Shown here: positions 47,601 through 56,335 of the stretch, one piece after another
Numbering within the stretch: the first letter of the stretch is position 1
Layout: every line of letters begins with the position of its first letter
Assembly: GCF_025421715.1 (NCBI RefSeq)
Contig: NZ_JAOEFC010000001.1
Coordinates: 930,001 to 994,000, forward strand
Origin: Microbacterium festucae
GTDB lineage: Bacteria; Actinomycetota; Actinomycetes; Actinomycetales; Microbacteriaceae
DNA length: 64,000 nucleotides
Reading direction: 5' to 3'
Program-made: the position numbers and the translations under genes
The notes under the pieces: generated by a model
What the model saw: the letters and a program-made list of their open reading frames with translations, nothing else
What the model was told of the DNA's origin: nothing
Databases searched by the model: none

Positions 47601-48971
47601 TCACGCGATGCGGTTCCGACGGCGGGTGGCGAGGATCACCCCCAGCACCAGCGTGAGCGCCGCCAGCGACGGCAGGATGCCGGTGCTCCCGCCGGTCTCG
47701 GCGAGGGCGGTCACCGAGGTGGCCGCGGCCATCCCGACCACAGCGGTCGATGAGGCGGTTGCGGTGCCCGTGGTGCCCGTGGTGCCCGTGCCGGGGATGG
47801 TGGGCGTCACGGTGCCGGGCGTGGTGCCCGGATCCGTCGGGTCGACCGGGTCGACCGGGTCCACGGGGTCGACGGGGTCGACGGGGTCGACCGGCGCCGT
47901 CGGAACGGTCGGGGTCGTCGCGCCGCCGGTGGTGGCGTCGCCGGTCACCGAGATGGCGTTGCCGCCGAGGGTGATCGGCGCGGTGACAGGCAGCGCCACC
48001 TGGGTCCCGCCGAGGATGCCGTCGGTCCCGTCGGTGGTGGCTCCGCCGGTGCCGGTCGTACCGGTACCCGTGGTGGGTGCGGTGGTGCTGGAATCCGTGG
48101 TCTCGGCGTCACCGAGCACGGAGATGGCGTTGCCGCCGACGGTGACGGGGGCGGCAACGGGTGCTTGCACCTGGGTGCCGCCGGCCACGCCGTCGGTCCC
48201 GTCGGTGGTGGCTCCGGTACCGGCCGTGCCGGTGCCCGTGGTGGGTGCGGTGGTGCCGGCATTCGTGCTCTCGGCGTCGCCGAGCACCGAGATGGCATTG
48301 CCGCCCACGGTCACGGGGGCGGTGACCGGTGCCAGCACCTGGCTGCCGCCGGCCACGCCGTCGGTCCCGTCGGTGGTAGCTCCACCGGTACCGGCCGTAC
48401 CGGTGCCCGTCGTGGGTGCGGCCGTCCCGGCATCCGTGGTCTCGGCGTCGCCGAGCACCGAGATGGCGTTGCCGCCCACGGTGATCGGCACGGCCGCATC
48501 GACGACCGCCTGAGTGCCCGAGGCGGTGCCGTCGGTGCCGTCGGTCGACGGGGCGGCGGGCGCCGCCGGAGCGGGCGCTGCAGCCGGGGCCGTCTGGGCA
48601 TCGCTGCTCTGGGCGTCGCCGAGCAGCGAGATGCCGTTACCGCCCACGGTGATCGGCAGGCTCACCTCGACGAGGGCCTGGGTGCCCGACCCGGTGCCGT
48701 CCGCGCCGTCAGTCGACGGGGCGGTGGGCGTCGTGGCCGCCGCGGGCGCGGTGGTCGCGGCATCCGACGAACCGGCGTCGCCCAGCAGCGAGATGCCGTT
48801 GCCGGCAACGGTGACGGGCACGTCGAGCGAGATGAGGGCCTGGGTGCCCGAGAGCAGCCCGTCCTCTCCCGAGGTGTCTGCGTCGGCCGCCTGGGCGACC
48901 GTCGCGCCGAAGAACGTGAGTCCTCCGGCCAGGAGCGTGCCCCACAGGGCGCGCTTGACGATGGTGTTCAT
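47601..48971 (-). CDS. sortase-anchored surface protein with six chaplin-like repeats
   Basis: 456 residues from ATG 48971 (MNTIVKRALWGTLLAGG) with GAGGAG upstream. Signal peptide 1-28 ending VAQA. Six repeats at about 38-66, 95-120, 150-176, 208-232, 263-289 and 319-346 share GxxSGTQ, VPITVGGN and AISVLGDA. This matches the chaplin layout (SG, PV, GN, V.G) but without cysteines. Alanine/threonine linkers separate them, a VDP repeat spans 361-381, and the C-terminus is a sorting signal: LAETG (423-427), hydrophobic stretch, RRRNR. Chaplin-domain membership is my inference. Confidence 0.85.
   Translation of the reverse strand: MNTIVKRALWGTLLAGGLTFFGATVAQAADADTSGEDGLLSGTQALISLDVPVTVAGNGISLLGDAGSSDAATTAPAAATTPTAPSTDGADGTGSGTQALVEVSLPITVGGNGISLLGDAQSSDAQTAPAAAPAPAAPAAPSTDGTDGTASGTQAVVDAAVPITVGGNAISVLGDAETTDAGTAAPTTGTGTAGTGGATTDGTDGVAGGSQVLAPVTAPVTVGGNAISVLGDAESTNAGTTAPTTGTGTAGTGATTDGTDGVAGGTQVQAPVAAPVTVGGNAISVLGDAETTDSSTTAPTTGTGTTGTGGATTDGTDGILGGTQVALPVTAPITLGGNAISVTGDATTGGATTPTVPTAPVDPVDPVDPVDPVDPVDPTDPGTTPGTVTPTIPGTGTTGTTGTATASSTAVVGMAAATSVTALAETGGSTGILPSLAALTLVLGVILATRRRNRIA
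47839..47899. repeat. 9-bp tandem repeat coding for (VDP)n
   Basis: Imperfect 9-bp units of GGGTCGACC and GGGTCGACG repeat six or seven times and encode alternating valine, aspartate and proline ahead of the cell-wall signal of the surface protein. Unit length is a multiple of three, so copy changes keep the frame. Confidence 0.8.
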
Positions 48972-49058
48972 GATGTTCTTCTCCTCGAACTGATGTGTGG
49001 GACGGCGTGCGGGCGCACGCCGACGATGCATGCCGCGCAGAGGCGGCCGCATCCCCGG

Positions 49059-50045
49059 TCAGTCGGGGGAGACGTCGGTGGCGAGGACGGGTGCGGGCAG
49101 CGCCCACTCATCCCGTGGACGGCGTCGCAGCACCCAGGCACGGTGTGCGGCGAGCAGTCCGAAGGCGAGCAGCGCACTGAGGCCGAGGCCCCATCCGGCG
49201 GACGTGGCGAAGAGCGATGTCGCAGAGCCCAGGGGGGCCAGGAGTCCCATCGGGGGAGACGTCGAGCCCGCGGGCGCGACGGCATCCGTCGGCCCCATGG
49301 GCAGCACGACGGTCGCGAGGGTCGCGGCGGTCGCCGACAGCGCGGGCGCGAAGACCAGCACCGGTTCCGCCGGCGGCTGTCCGGCGACGGGCGCGGATGC
49401 CGTGGCTCGCGCCGCGATCACGGGGAGGCTCGCCGCGGTCGCGGGGCCGTCGGCGTCGCCGGGGAGCGGGAGACCGGCGCCCTGCAGGGGCGGCACCAGG
49501 CGATCGACGACAGGCAGCGCGGCGACCTCGTCGAGCACCGGCGTGAGGGCGCCCACGACGGGGTCGAGGGTCTCGAGCACCGGCGCCAGCACCGGGGCGA
49601 GGGGCGCCGTGGCGTCGGTGACGACGTCGATCACGGGGCCGAGCACGGGTGCGGCCGCGTCGACGACGGGCTCGACCACCTCGAGCACCGGCTCGGTGGC
49701 AGCGACGACGGGGGCGACGACCTCTGCCACGGGCGCGATCACCGGGGCGAGGGGTTCGAGAACGGGGGTGACGACCTCGCCGACCGGTTCGACGATCGGG
49801 GTCGTGATGGGGGCGACGACCTCGCTCACTGTCGTGGTGACGGGGGTGAGCACCGCACCCACGGTGTCGGTGACCGGCGTGAGCACCTCGCCGACGGCAT
49901 CCAGCAGGGAGCCGAGGGGACGATCGTCGTCGTCTGCGTGGGCGGCGGTCGGACCGATGAGGATCGACAGCAGCATCCAGAGGAACGCAGCACCGACGCC
50001 CACGGCGGCGAGCATCGCGCCTCTGCGATACGACCGGAGTGTCAT
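49059..50045 (-). CDS. secreted proline/valine-repeat membrane protein
   Basis: 328 residues from ATG 50045; GTG codons a few residues upstream are alternatives because GGAGG lies there. The signal peptide ends TAAHA at about residue 38, then DDDD. Residues 55-195 are a periodic chain of PVxxVVxPV steps such as VLTPVTDTVGAVLTPVTTTV and EPLAPVIAPVAEVVAPVV, with no cysteine. The C-terminus has one membrane helix (LGLSALLAFGLLAAH) and RRRPRDEW. A stalk-like surface protein is likely; no family is recognised. Same strand as, and just upstream of, the chaplin-like gene. Confidence 0.75.
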   Translation of the reverse strand: MTLRSYRRGAMLAAVGVGAAFLWMLLSILIGPTAAHADDDDRPLGSLLDAVGEVLTPVTDTVGAVLTPVTTTVSEVVAPITTPIVEPVGEVVTPVLEPLAPVIAPVAEVVAPVVAATEPVLEVVEPVVDAAAPVLGPVIDVVTDATAPLAPVLAPVLETLDPVVGALTPVLDEVAALPVVDRLVPPLQGAGLPLPGDADGPATAASLPVIAARATASAPVAGQPPAEPVLVFAPALSATAATLATVVLPMGPTDAVAPAGSTSPPMGLLAPLGSATSLFATSAGWGLGLSALLAFGLLAAHRAWVLRRRPRDEWALPAPVLATDVSPD

Positions 50046-50521
50046 CCCGTCCACGTTCACCTCCACGACGAAGAGTCCGATGCCGGCCGGGGGTCCGACA
50101 TCTCAAGGTGCCTGGTGAGCGCTGACGTTACTCGCGGCCCCGGGCGCTGTCTAGAGGTTTCGCGCGCACGGCCGGGAAAAAGCCGTTCACCGGCGATGTT
50201 TCCCGACTTGACAGCGAGGGCACCTATCCCCATGGTTGTCCCCAGTTCGCGGCGGAAGCCCGAACCTTCAAGTGCCACTTCAATCCCATTCCACATCCAC
50301 AGGGTGTGAAAACTGAAAACCCCGGTCAGGATGGTTAACGAGACGCGAAACTCGCCCGACGTCGGCGGTTCTCCACACCCTTTGTGCACAGCCTCACCGG
50401 CGTTTCCCGCATCTTCTCCACAAAGTTATCCACAGGGCGGTTTGCGACTGTCGGAGGCCATCCCTAGCGTGTGCTGAGGTCCGGAACCCCCGGCTGGACC
50501 GTACCGGTGGAAAGAGGCTGC
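50046..50521. promoter_or_regulatory. dnaB upstream region
   Basis: 476 bases between the divergent surface-protein gene and dnaB. A perfect DnaA box TTATCCACA is at 50426-50434, with a weaker ACATCCACA near 50293. TTGACA at 50208-50213 followed after 17 bases by CATGGT is a possible promoter. The region is less GC-rich than its surroundings. No gene seen. Confidence 0.55.
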
Positions 50522-51895
50522 ATGTCGATCGCGGATATCTCCGAGGAGCGGCTCGGCGCACCCCGCGACAACCAGCGCATCCCGCCGCACGACCTGCTCG
50601 CCGAGCAGAGCACGCTCGGCGGCATGCTGCTCTCGCCCGACGCCGTCGCCGACGTCGTGGAGGCGCTGCGCGGCACCGACTTCTATGTGCCCAAGCACGA
50701 GCTGATCTTCGAGGCCATCCTCAGCCTCTACTCCCACGGCGAGCCCACCGATGTGGTCGCCGTCACCGACGAGCTCATCAAGACCGGCGACCTGCAGCGT
50801 TCGGGCGGCGCCGACTACCTGCACTCGCTCACCTCGATCGTGCCCACCGCGGCCAACTCCGCCTACTACGCGTCGATCGTGCGCGAGCGTGCGCTGCTGC
50901 GCCGCCTCGTCGAGGCCGGCACCCGCATCGTGCAGATGGGGTACAACGGCCAGGGCGAGGCGCTCGACCTGGTCAACAACGCGCAGGCCGAGATCTACTC
51001 GGTCACCGGCGCCGAGCAGGCCGAAGACTACGTGCCGCTGCAGGTCGCCGTCGACGCGGCCGTCGACGAGATCGAGGCCGCCCGCGGCCGCGACGGGCAG
51101 ATGACCGGCATCCCCACCGGCTTCGCCGGGCTCGACGCGCTCACCAACGGTCTGCATCCCGGTCAGATGATCGTCGTCGCCGCGCGCCCCGCCATGGGTA
51201 AGTCCACGCTGGCGCTCGACTTCGCACGCTCGGCGGCGATCAAGGCCAACAAGCCGACCATCTTCTTCTCGCTCGAAATGGGCAAGAGCGAGATCGCGAT
51301 GCGCCTCATGAGCGCCGAGGGTGCGGTGCCGCTGCAGTCGATGCGAAAGGGCATGCTCGACAACCGCGACTGGACCACCATCGCCTCCACGCGCGGCCGC
51401 ATCAACGACGCGCCCCTCTACATCGACGACTCGCCCAACATGACGCTCGTCGAGATCCGCGCGAAGTGCCGCAAGCTCAAGCAGCGCGTCGGGCTGCAGC
51501 TGGTGGTCATCGACTACCTGCAGCTCATGACCAGCGGCAAGCGCGTCGAGAGCCGTCAGCAGGAGGTCTCCGAGTTCTCGCGCGCGCTCAAGCTGCTCGC
51601 CAAGGAGCTGCAGGTGCCCGTGATCGCGCTGTCGCAGCTGAACCGTGGCGCCGAGCAGCGCGCCGACAAGAAGCCCGCGATCAGCGACCTGCGTGAGTCG
51701 GGATCGATCGAGCAGGATGCCGACATGGTGATCCTGCTGCACCGTGAGGCCGCCTACGAGAAAGACAGCCCGCGCGCCGGCGAGGCCGACCTGATCGTCG
51801 CCAAGCACCGTAACGGTCCGACCGACACGATCACCGTCGCCTTCCAGGGCCACTTCTCCCGCTTCACCGACATGGCGCCGGGGGACTTCGGGTAG
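50522..51895 (+). CDS. dnaB: Replicative DNA helicase
   Basis: 457 residues from ATG 50522 (MSIADISEERLGAPRDNQ). N-terminal collar domain with PPHDLLAEQSTLGGMLLSP, linker helix, RecA-like motor with Walker A ARPAMGKSTLALDFA, VVIDYLQLM (Walker B) and the DnaB-type SQLNRGAEQRADKKPAISDLRESGSIEQDADMV in pieces. Hexameric 5'-3' helicase of the fork. No intein is present. A DnaA box lies 88 bases upstream. Confidence 0.97.
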   Translation: MSIADISEERLGAPRDNQRIPPHDLLAEQSTLGGMLLSPDAVADVVEALRGTDFYVPKHELIFEAILSLYSHGEPTDVVAVTDELIKTGDLQRSGGADYLHSLTSIVPTAANSAYYASIVRERALLRRLVEAGTRIVQMGYNGQGEALDLVNNAQAEIYSVTGAEQAEDYVPLQVAVDAAVDEIEAARGRDGQMTGIPTGFAGLDALTNGLHPGQMIVVAARPAMGKSTLALDFARSAAIKANKPTIFFSLEMGKSEIAMRLMSAEGAVPLQSMRKGMLDNRDWTTIASTRGRINDAPLYIDDSPNMTLVEIRAKCRKLKQRVGLQLVVIDYLQLMTSGKRVESRQQEVSEFSRALKLLAKELQVPVIALSQLNRGAEQRADKKPAISDLRESGSIEQDADMVILLHREAAYEKDSPRAGEADLIVAKHRNGPTDTITVAFQGHFSRFTDMAPGDFG

Positions 51896-52061
51896 GTCTC
51901 GCCGGGCGATGGCAGCTGCGATCGGCGGCCGATGCTCACCGAAGACCCGCAGGCTGTCCCGTGCGATCTCGACAGAGGCGCGCCTCACCCCGCCTCAGAT
52001 GCCGAGCACGCGGCCCCTGTCCCACCCGAGCCGCCGCGCCTACGCTGAGCCGACGGATGAG

Positions 52062-52616
52062 ATGGAGCCGCAGACGGCGGCGGGCAAGGTGCTGTGGCAC
52101 TTCACGATGTCTCTCGACGGTTTCGTCGCCGGCCCCGGGCATTCGATGGACTGGATGCAGGGGCTCGAAGAGGGCGAGCGTGACGTGGTCGCCGACTATG
52201 TGGCGACCACGGGCGCGGTGCTCGGCGGACGTGACGGCTGGGATGCGTTCCCCGACGCGAGCATGACCTACGGCGGGCGCTGGAGCGGCGCGACGTTCGT
52301 GCTCACGCATCATCCGGGCGACGCCGCGCCCTCGCCCGGCGTCACCTTCCTCGACTGCGACGTCGCCGAGGCCGTGCGGATCGCGCTCGAAGCGGCAGAC
52401 GGGAAGAACGTCGAAGTGCTCTCGCCCACGATCGGCGCGCAGCTGCTCGAACGCGGCCTGCTCGATGAGATCGACATCCACATCGCCCCGGTGCTGCTGG
52501 GCGACGGCATCCGCCTCTATGACAACCCCGGCGGATCGCCGATCCCGCTCACCCTCGTGAACGGCGACTCCGGACGCATCGAAGTGGGCCTGCGCTTCCG
52601 GCCGCTGCGCGCCTGA
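52062..52616 (+). CDS. dihydrofolate reductase-family protein (RibD-C type)
   Basis: 184 residues from ATG 52062. The pattern KVLWHFTMSLDGFVAGPGHSMDWM, GAVLGGRDGWDAF and LLERGLLDEIDIHIAPVLLGDGIRLY is that of the RibD C-terminal/dihydrofolate reductase-like reductases widespread in Actinobacteria. NADPH-dependent reduction is expected; the substrate is unknown, and it is not the essential FolA. Stands alone after dnaB. Confidence 0.87.
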   Translation: MEPQTAAGKVLWHFTMSLDGFVAGPGHSMDWMQGLEEGERDVVADYVATTGAVLGGRDGWDAFPDASMTYGGRWSGATFVLTHHPGDAAPSPGVTFLDCDVAEAVRIALEAADGKNVEVLSPTIGAQLLERGLLDEIDIHIAPVLLGDGIRLYDNPGGSPIPLTLVNGDSGRIEVGLRFRPLRA

Positions 52617-52666
52617 CCCACCCCCACCCGACCTGCGGATGCCGCGGCGTCGGCTAGCATTCCGGC

Positions 52667-52894
52667 ATGACGAACCCGGCTGCGATCGATGACGTCCCGA
52701 TCGGCGGCGAGGGCATCCGCCTCGGTCAGTTCCTCAAGTTCGCGGGCATTCTCGACTCCGGCGGCGACGTGAAAGAAGCCATCATCGACGGCTTCGTCTC
52801 GGTGAACGGCGAAGTCGACCGCCGCCGGGGCCGGCAGCTGCAGGTCGGTGACATCGTCACGTTCGACGGGCGCAGCGTTCGCGTCTGCCCGTAA
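52667..52894 (+). CDS. S4-domain RNA-binding protein
   Basis: 75 residues: IRLGQFLKFAGILDSGGDVKEAIIDGFVSVNGEVDRRRGRQLQVGDIV is a single S4 domain, the size and form of the YaaA/RlbA group. Such proteins bind structured RNA, often rRNA. Independent gene, 50 bases after the reductase. Confidence 0.9.
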   Translation: MTNPAAIDDVPIGGEGIRLGQFLKFAGILDSGGDVKEAIIDGFVSVNGEVDRRRGRQLQVGDIVTFDGRSVRVCP

Positions 52895-52921
52895 GGCCGG
52901 CGCGGCTCCCGCTCCCCCGCC

Positions 52922-53311
52922 TCAGCCGGTCAGCTGGGCGAGCAGTTCGTGGGGCCCGGTTCCCGAGGACTCGACGATGCGTCCCTTCGCCACCCGGTAC
53001 ATCGTGAACTCGGCGACGTTGACGTGGCGCCGGGTGGGTGCGACACCGCGGAAGGCGCCGAGGTGCGTGGCGCTCGCGCGCAGGTGGGCGGCGATGCGGT
53101 CATCTTCGACGATCAGCTGGATGCGACGCCACTGCCAGTCGGGAAACGCGCGGAACAGGTCGTCGAGGTCGGAGATCCAGGCATCCGCCCCGCCGGGGAG
53201 GTGCGCACGGCGTACCGCCGGGTCGATGAACTCGCGGATCGCCGCGAAGTCGCGCCGGTTGCACGCCTCGAGGAAGTCGGCGTACCAGGCGTGCATCTCC
53301 CACGGCTCCAT
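52922..53311 (-). CDS. SnoaL-like (NTF2-fold) protein
   Basis: 129 residues. A cone-shaped alpha+beta fold is suggested by WYADFLEACNRRDFAAIREFIDPAV, then WISDLDDLFRAFPDWQWRRIQLIVEDDRIAAHLRASATH, matching SnoaL-like ester cyclase or limonene-epoxide-hydrolase-type small proteins. No specific substrate can be assigned. Downstream of the oxidoreductase gene on the same strand, 48 bases apart, and probably cotranscribed. Confidence 0.8.
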   Translation of the reverse strand: MEPWEMHAWYADFLEACNRRDFAAIREFIDPAVRRAHLPGGADAWISDLDDLFRAFPDWQWRRIQLIVEDDRIAAHLRASATHLGAFRGVAPTRRHVNVAEFTMYRVAKGRIVESSGTGPHELLAQLTG

Positions 53312-53359
53312 CCCTCCATTCTCGCCAGAGGCGCGAAGGGGTGGCCCCGTCGGCGTGGC

Positions 53360-54361
53360 TCACGCGATGCGCAGCACCAGCTTTCCGGTGTTCTCGCCGC
53401 GGAACAGCCGCAACAGGGTCGGGCCGAAGTCGTCGACCGCGCCGTCGACGACGGTCTCGCGCGCGATCAGACGCCCGTCGGCGGCCAGTCCCGCCAGCGC
53501 CTCGAGGGCGGCGGCATCCTTCTCGGGGTAGTCGAACACCAAGAAGCCCTGCATGCGCGCGCGGTTGACCAGCAGGCTCATGTACCGCCGCGGGCCGGGA
53601 GGCGGCGCCTGGTCGTTGTACGACGCGATCGCCCCGCACAGCACCACCCGCGCACCGCGCCGCAGGTTGGCCAGCGCCGCGTCGAGGATCTCGCCGCCGA
53701 CGTTGTCGAAGTAGATGTCGATGCCGCCCGGGGCGAGCTCGCGCAGCCGCCGCAGCACGTTCTCGTTCTTGTAGTCGATGGCGTGGTCGAAGCCGAGCTC
53801 GCGCAACCACGCGCACTTCTCGGGCCCGCCGGCGATGCCGATCACGGTCGCTCCGGCTGCGCGGGCGATCTGGCCGGCGACGCTTCCCACCGCCCCCGCG
53901 GCGGCGGAGATGACCACGGTGTCGCCCGCAGACAGCGCGCCGACCTCGTAGAGGCCGTGGTACGCGGTGAGCCCGGTCATGCCGAGCGCCCCGAGCCACG
54001 TGGCCGCCCCGGCGACGTCGGTGTCGATGCGGCGCACCCCGGTGCCGTCGCTGAGCGCATACTCGGTGACCCCGAAGGTGCCGGTGACGGCGGCGCCGAC
54101 CGGGAAGTCCGGATGCCGGGAGTCGGTGACCGTGCCGGTGCCCTGCGCGCGCATGACGGCGCCCAGCTGCACCGGAGGCAGGTACGACGGCACATCGTCG
54201 AGCCAGCCGCGCATCGCCGGGTCGAGGGAGATGTGGTCGACGGCGACGACGAACCAGCCGTCGCCCGGAGCGGGCAGCTCGTCGGTTGTCACCGACCACG
54301 TGTCGGCATCGGGAAGTCCTGTCGGACGCTGGGCGAGACGTACCTGGCGGGTCGTGACCAT
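53360..54361 (-). CDS. NADP-dependent medium-chain oxidoreductase
   Basis: 333 residues. Zinc-free MDR family member of the leukotriene B4 dehydrogenase/double-bond reductase type: SLDPAMRGWLDD near residue 50, NADP-binding AAAGAVGSVAGQIARAAGATVIGIAGG, YKNENVLRRLRELAPGGIDIYFDNVGG, and the C-terminal GFLVFDYPEK. It likely reduces alpha,beta-unsaturated carbonyls. It runs away from the sulfatase remnant, which starts about 40 bases beyond its own start. Confidence 0.92.
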   Translation of the reverse strand: MVTTRQVRLAQRPTGLPDADTWSVTTDELPAPGDGWFVVAVDHISLDPAMRGWLDDVPSYLPPVQLGAVMRAQGTGTVTDSRHPDFPVGAAVTGTFGVTEYALSDGTGVRRIDTDVAGAATWLGALGMTGLTAYHGLYEVGALSAGDTVVISAAAGAVGSVAGQIARAAGATVIGIAGGPEKCAWLRELGFDHAIDYKNENVLRRLRELAPGGIDIYFDNVGGEILDAALANLRRGARVVLCGAIASYNDQAPPPGPRRYMSLLVNRARMQGFLVFDYPEKDAAALEALAGLAADGRLIARETVVDGAVDDFGPTLLRLFRGENTGKLVLRIA

Positions 54362-54399
54362 GTCGCCACCCTACGCGCCGGGCCAAGGGGCGCGGGCCG

Positions 54400-55237
54400 C
54401 GGCCGATCGGTGCTCGCGCGGTGCGGGTCGGGCCCGTGGGACGTCGTCTCGGCCGCCCCCGACTTCTCCGACGACGTGTGGGAGCTGTACGACACCACCG
54501 TGGACTGGACGCAGTCGAACAACCTCGCCAAGGAGAACCCCGCCAAGCTCGCCGAGCTGCAGCAGCTGTTCCTCATCGAGGCGACGCGCTACAACGTCAT
54601 CCCGCTCGACGACCGTGCCGCCCAGCGCATGAACCCTGAGTTCGCCGGTCGACCGACGATCGTGCAGGGCGACACGTTGCGCCTCTACCCCGGCATGACC
54701 CGCCTCAACGAGAACGTCGCGATCAACGTGAAGAACCGCTCGTGGTCGGTCACCGCCGAGATCGTGGTGCCCGACGACGGCACGCTCGAGGGCGCGATCG
54801 TCGCCCAGGGCGGTCGCACCGGCGGCTGGTCGTTCTTCGGCGAAGACGGCAAGGTCGGCTTCCACTACAACTACTGCGGGCTGCTGCGCAGCACGGCGTT
54901 GTCGACGGATGCCGTCGGCTCCGGCGTCCATCAGGTGCGCGCCGAGTTCGCATATGCCGGCGGCGGCATCGGTCGCGGCGGCACCGTCACGCTCTACGTC
55001 GACGGCGTCGCCGCGGGCACCGCGGAGGTCGAGCGGACCCACCCGATGTACTTCTCGTTCGACGAGGGACTCGACGTCGGCCGCGACACCGGCATGCCCG
55101 CCTACGAGGGGTACAAGCAGTGGGGCGCCGAGTTCACCGGCACGATCCACTGGGCGCAGATCGACCTCGGCCTCGACGACCACAGCCACCTGCTCGACCC
55201 CGAGGAGTGGCTGCAGGCGGCCATGCGTCACCAGTAA
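54400..55237 (+). pseudogene. C-terminal remnant of an arylsulfatase
   Basis: From about residue FSDDVWELYDTTVDWTQSNN onward to the stop at 55237 the frame matches the last third of large sulfatases: the LAELQQLFLIEATRYNVIPLDDRAAQR segment and the C-terminal beta domain, ending DHSHLLDPEEWLQAAMRHQ. The N-terminal catalytic part with the formylglycine CxPxR motif is absent, and no start codon suits the remnant. The break point near 54400 adjoins the oxidoreductase gene, so a deletion or rearrangement removed about two thirds of the gene. Confidence 0.8.
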
Positions 55238-55278
55238 GGGGCGGGACACCGGCACATGCGGTGGGCTACTCTCGCCGC

Positions 55279-55572
55279 ATGTGCCGGAACATCCGCGTTC
55301 TCCACAACTTCGAGCCGCCGACCACCGACGACGAGGTGCGCGAGGCCGCGCTGCAGTTCGTCCGCAAGGTGAGCGGGTCGACCCATCCCTCCCGCGCGAA
55401 CGCCGAGCCGTTCGAGCGGGCGATCGACGAGATCGCCGCCGCGACACGGCGCCTCCTCGACGACCTCGTCACCCACGCCCCGCCCAAGCGCCGCGAGCTC
55501 GAGGCGATCAAGGGGCGCGAGCGGCACGAGAAGCGCATGGAGCGCGAGGTGCGCATCCGCACGGCGTCGTGA
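55279..55572 (+). CDS. DUF2277 protein
   Basis: 97 residues from ATG 55279. MCRNIRVLHNFEPPTTDDEVREAALQFVRKVSG and the charged C-terminus KRRELEAIKGRERHEKRM are the conserved DUF2277 form, a small protein common in Actinobacteria. Function unknown. The next gene begins 13 bases on. Confidence 0.9.
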   Translation: MCRNIRVLHNFEPPTTDDEVREAALQFVRKVSGSTHPSRANAEPFERAIDEIAAATRRLLDDLVTHAPPKRRELEAIKGRERHEKRMEREVRIRTAS

Positions 55573-55585
55573 CGGCGGGGCAGTG

Positions 55586-55804
55586 ATGCGACGGCATCCG
55601 CTCACCTCGTCGGTGGTGCGCAGCGTCGGGTACGACGCCGAGACCGCCGTGCTCGAGATCGAGTTCACCAGCGGAGACGTCTACCGCTACTACGCGGTGC
55701 CTCCGTCGGCGCACCGGGCGCTGACCGAGGCCGAGAGCCCCGGCGCGTACTTCAACCGGCACATCAGCGACCGCTATCCCACCCGCCAGCAGTACGACCA
55801 CTGA
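55586..55804 (+). CDS. KTSC-domain protein
   Basis: 72 residues from ATG 55586 (GTG 55583 possible). SVVRSVGYDAETAVLEIEFTSGDVYRYYAVPPSAH and SPGAYFNRHISDRYP match the KTSC domain, although the family's name motif reads YFNRHI here. KTSC domains occur alone or beside RNA-modifying enzymes; the role is unsettled. Probably cotranscribed with DUF2277. Confidence 0.88.
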   Translation: MRRHPLTSSVVRSVGYDAETAVLEIEFTSGDVYRYYAVPPSAHRALTEAESPGAYFNRHISDRYPTRQQYDH

Positions 55805-55828
55805 ACGGCGGCCCGCGACGCCCCGGCC

Positions 55829-56335
55829 TCAGGCGGGGGCGACGTCGACGGCGATCACGGCGGCGAGGCCGTCGAACTGGTGGCCGCCGACGGCGTGCTC
55901 GTGCCGCGTGGCCGACGGCAGCAGCGCCGCGTTGCGGGCGATGTGCTCGAAGGGCACCACGTCGTCGTCGCGGCAGTGGTGCAGCGACAGCGTCGTGGCC
56001 GGCTCCGGGCCGCGGAAGGCGTAGTCGGCGACGTCCCAGCCGGCCTCGCTCCACTCCGGCATCGCCAGCAGCACGGCGCGCGCGGGGTGCGTGCGGGGTC
56101 GCTCGGCCAGCACGCGCAGCAGCACCGACGCCCCGAACGAGTGCGCCACGACGAGGTCGTCCGGCGCGACGGCATCCACGCGCCGCCGGATCGGCGCCGC
56201 CCAGTCCTCGTAGCCCCAGTCGTCGGTGGGCAGTGCCGGGTAGATGAGCTCGGTGCCGAGGGCTGCGGCGATGCCCGATGCGAGGGGCAGATCGTCGTCG
56301 TACCCGCCGGCGCCGTGGAAGAACAGGAGCGCCAT
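55829..56335 (-). CDS. small alpha/beta hydrolase
   Basis: 168 residues from ATG 56335 with GGGAGG upstream. MALLFFHGAGGYDDDLPLASG opens a compact alpha/beta hydrolase; the nucleophile elbow is VVAHSFGASVLL (serine), and HHCRDDDVVPFEH plus HAVGGHQFDG supply the likely Asp and His. Resembles RBBP9/YdeN-type serine hydrolases; substrate unknown. Divergent from the amidohydrolase gene. Confidence 0.85.
   Translation of the reverse strand: MALLFFHGAGGYDDDLPLASGIAAALGTELIYPALPTDDWGYEDWAAPIRRRVDAVAPDDLVVAHSFGASVLLRVLAERPRTHPARAVLLAMPEWSEAGWDVADYAFRGPEPATTLSLHHCRDDDVVPFEHIARNAALLPSATRHEHAVGGHQFDGLAAVIAVDVAPA

Noticed and set aside
47839..47899. Tandem repeat within the surface-protein gene considered as a CRISPR or mobile repeat
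   Set aside because: Nine-base in-frame units without spacers; it codes for a proline/aspartate stalk.
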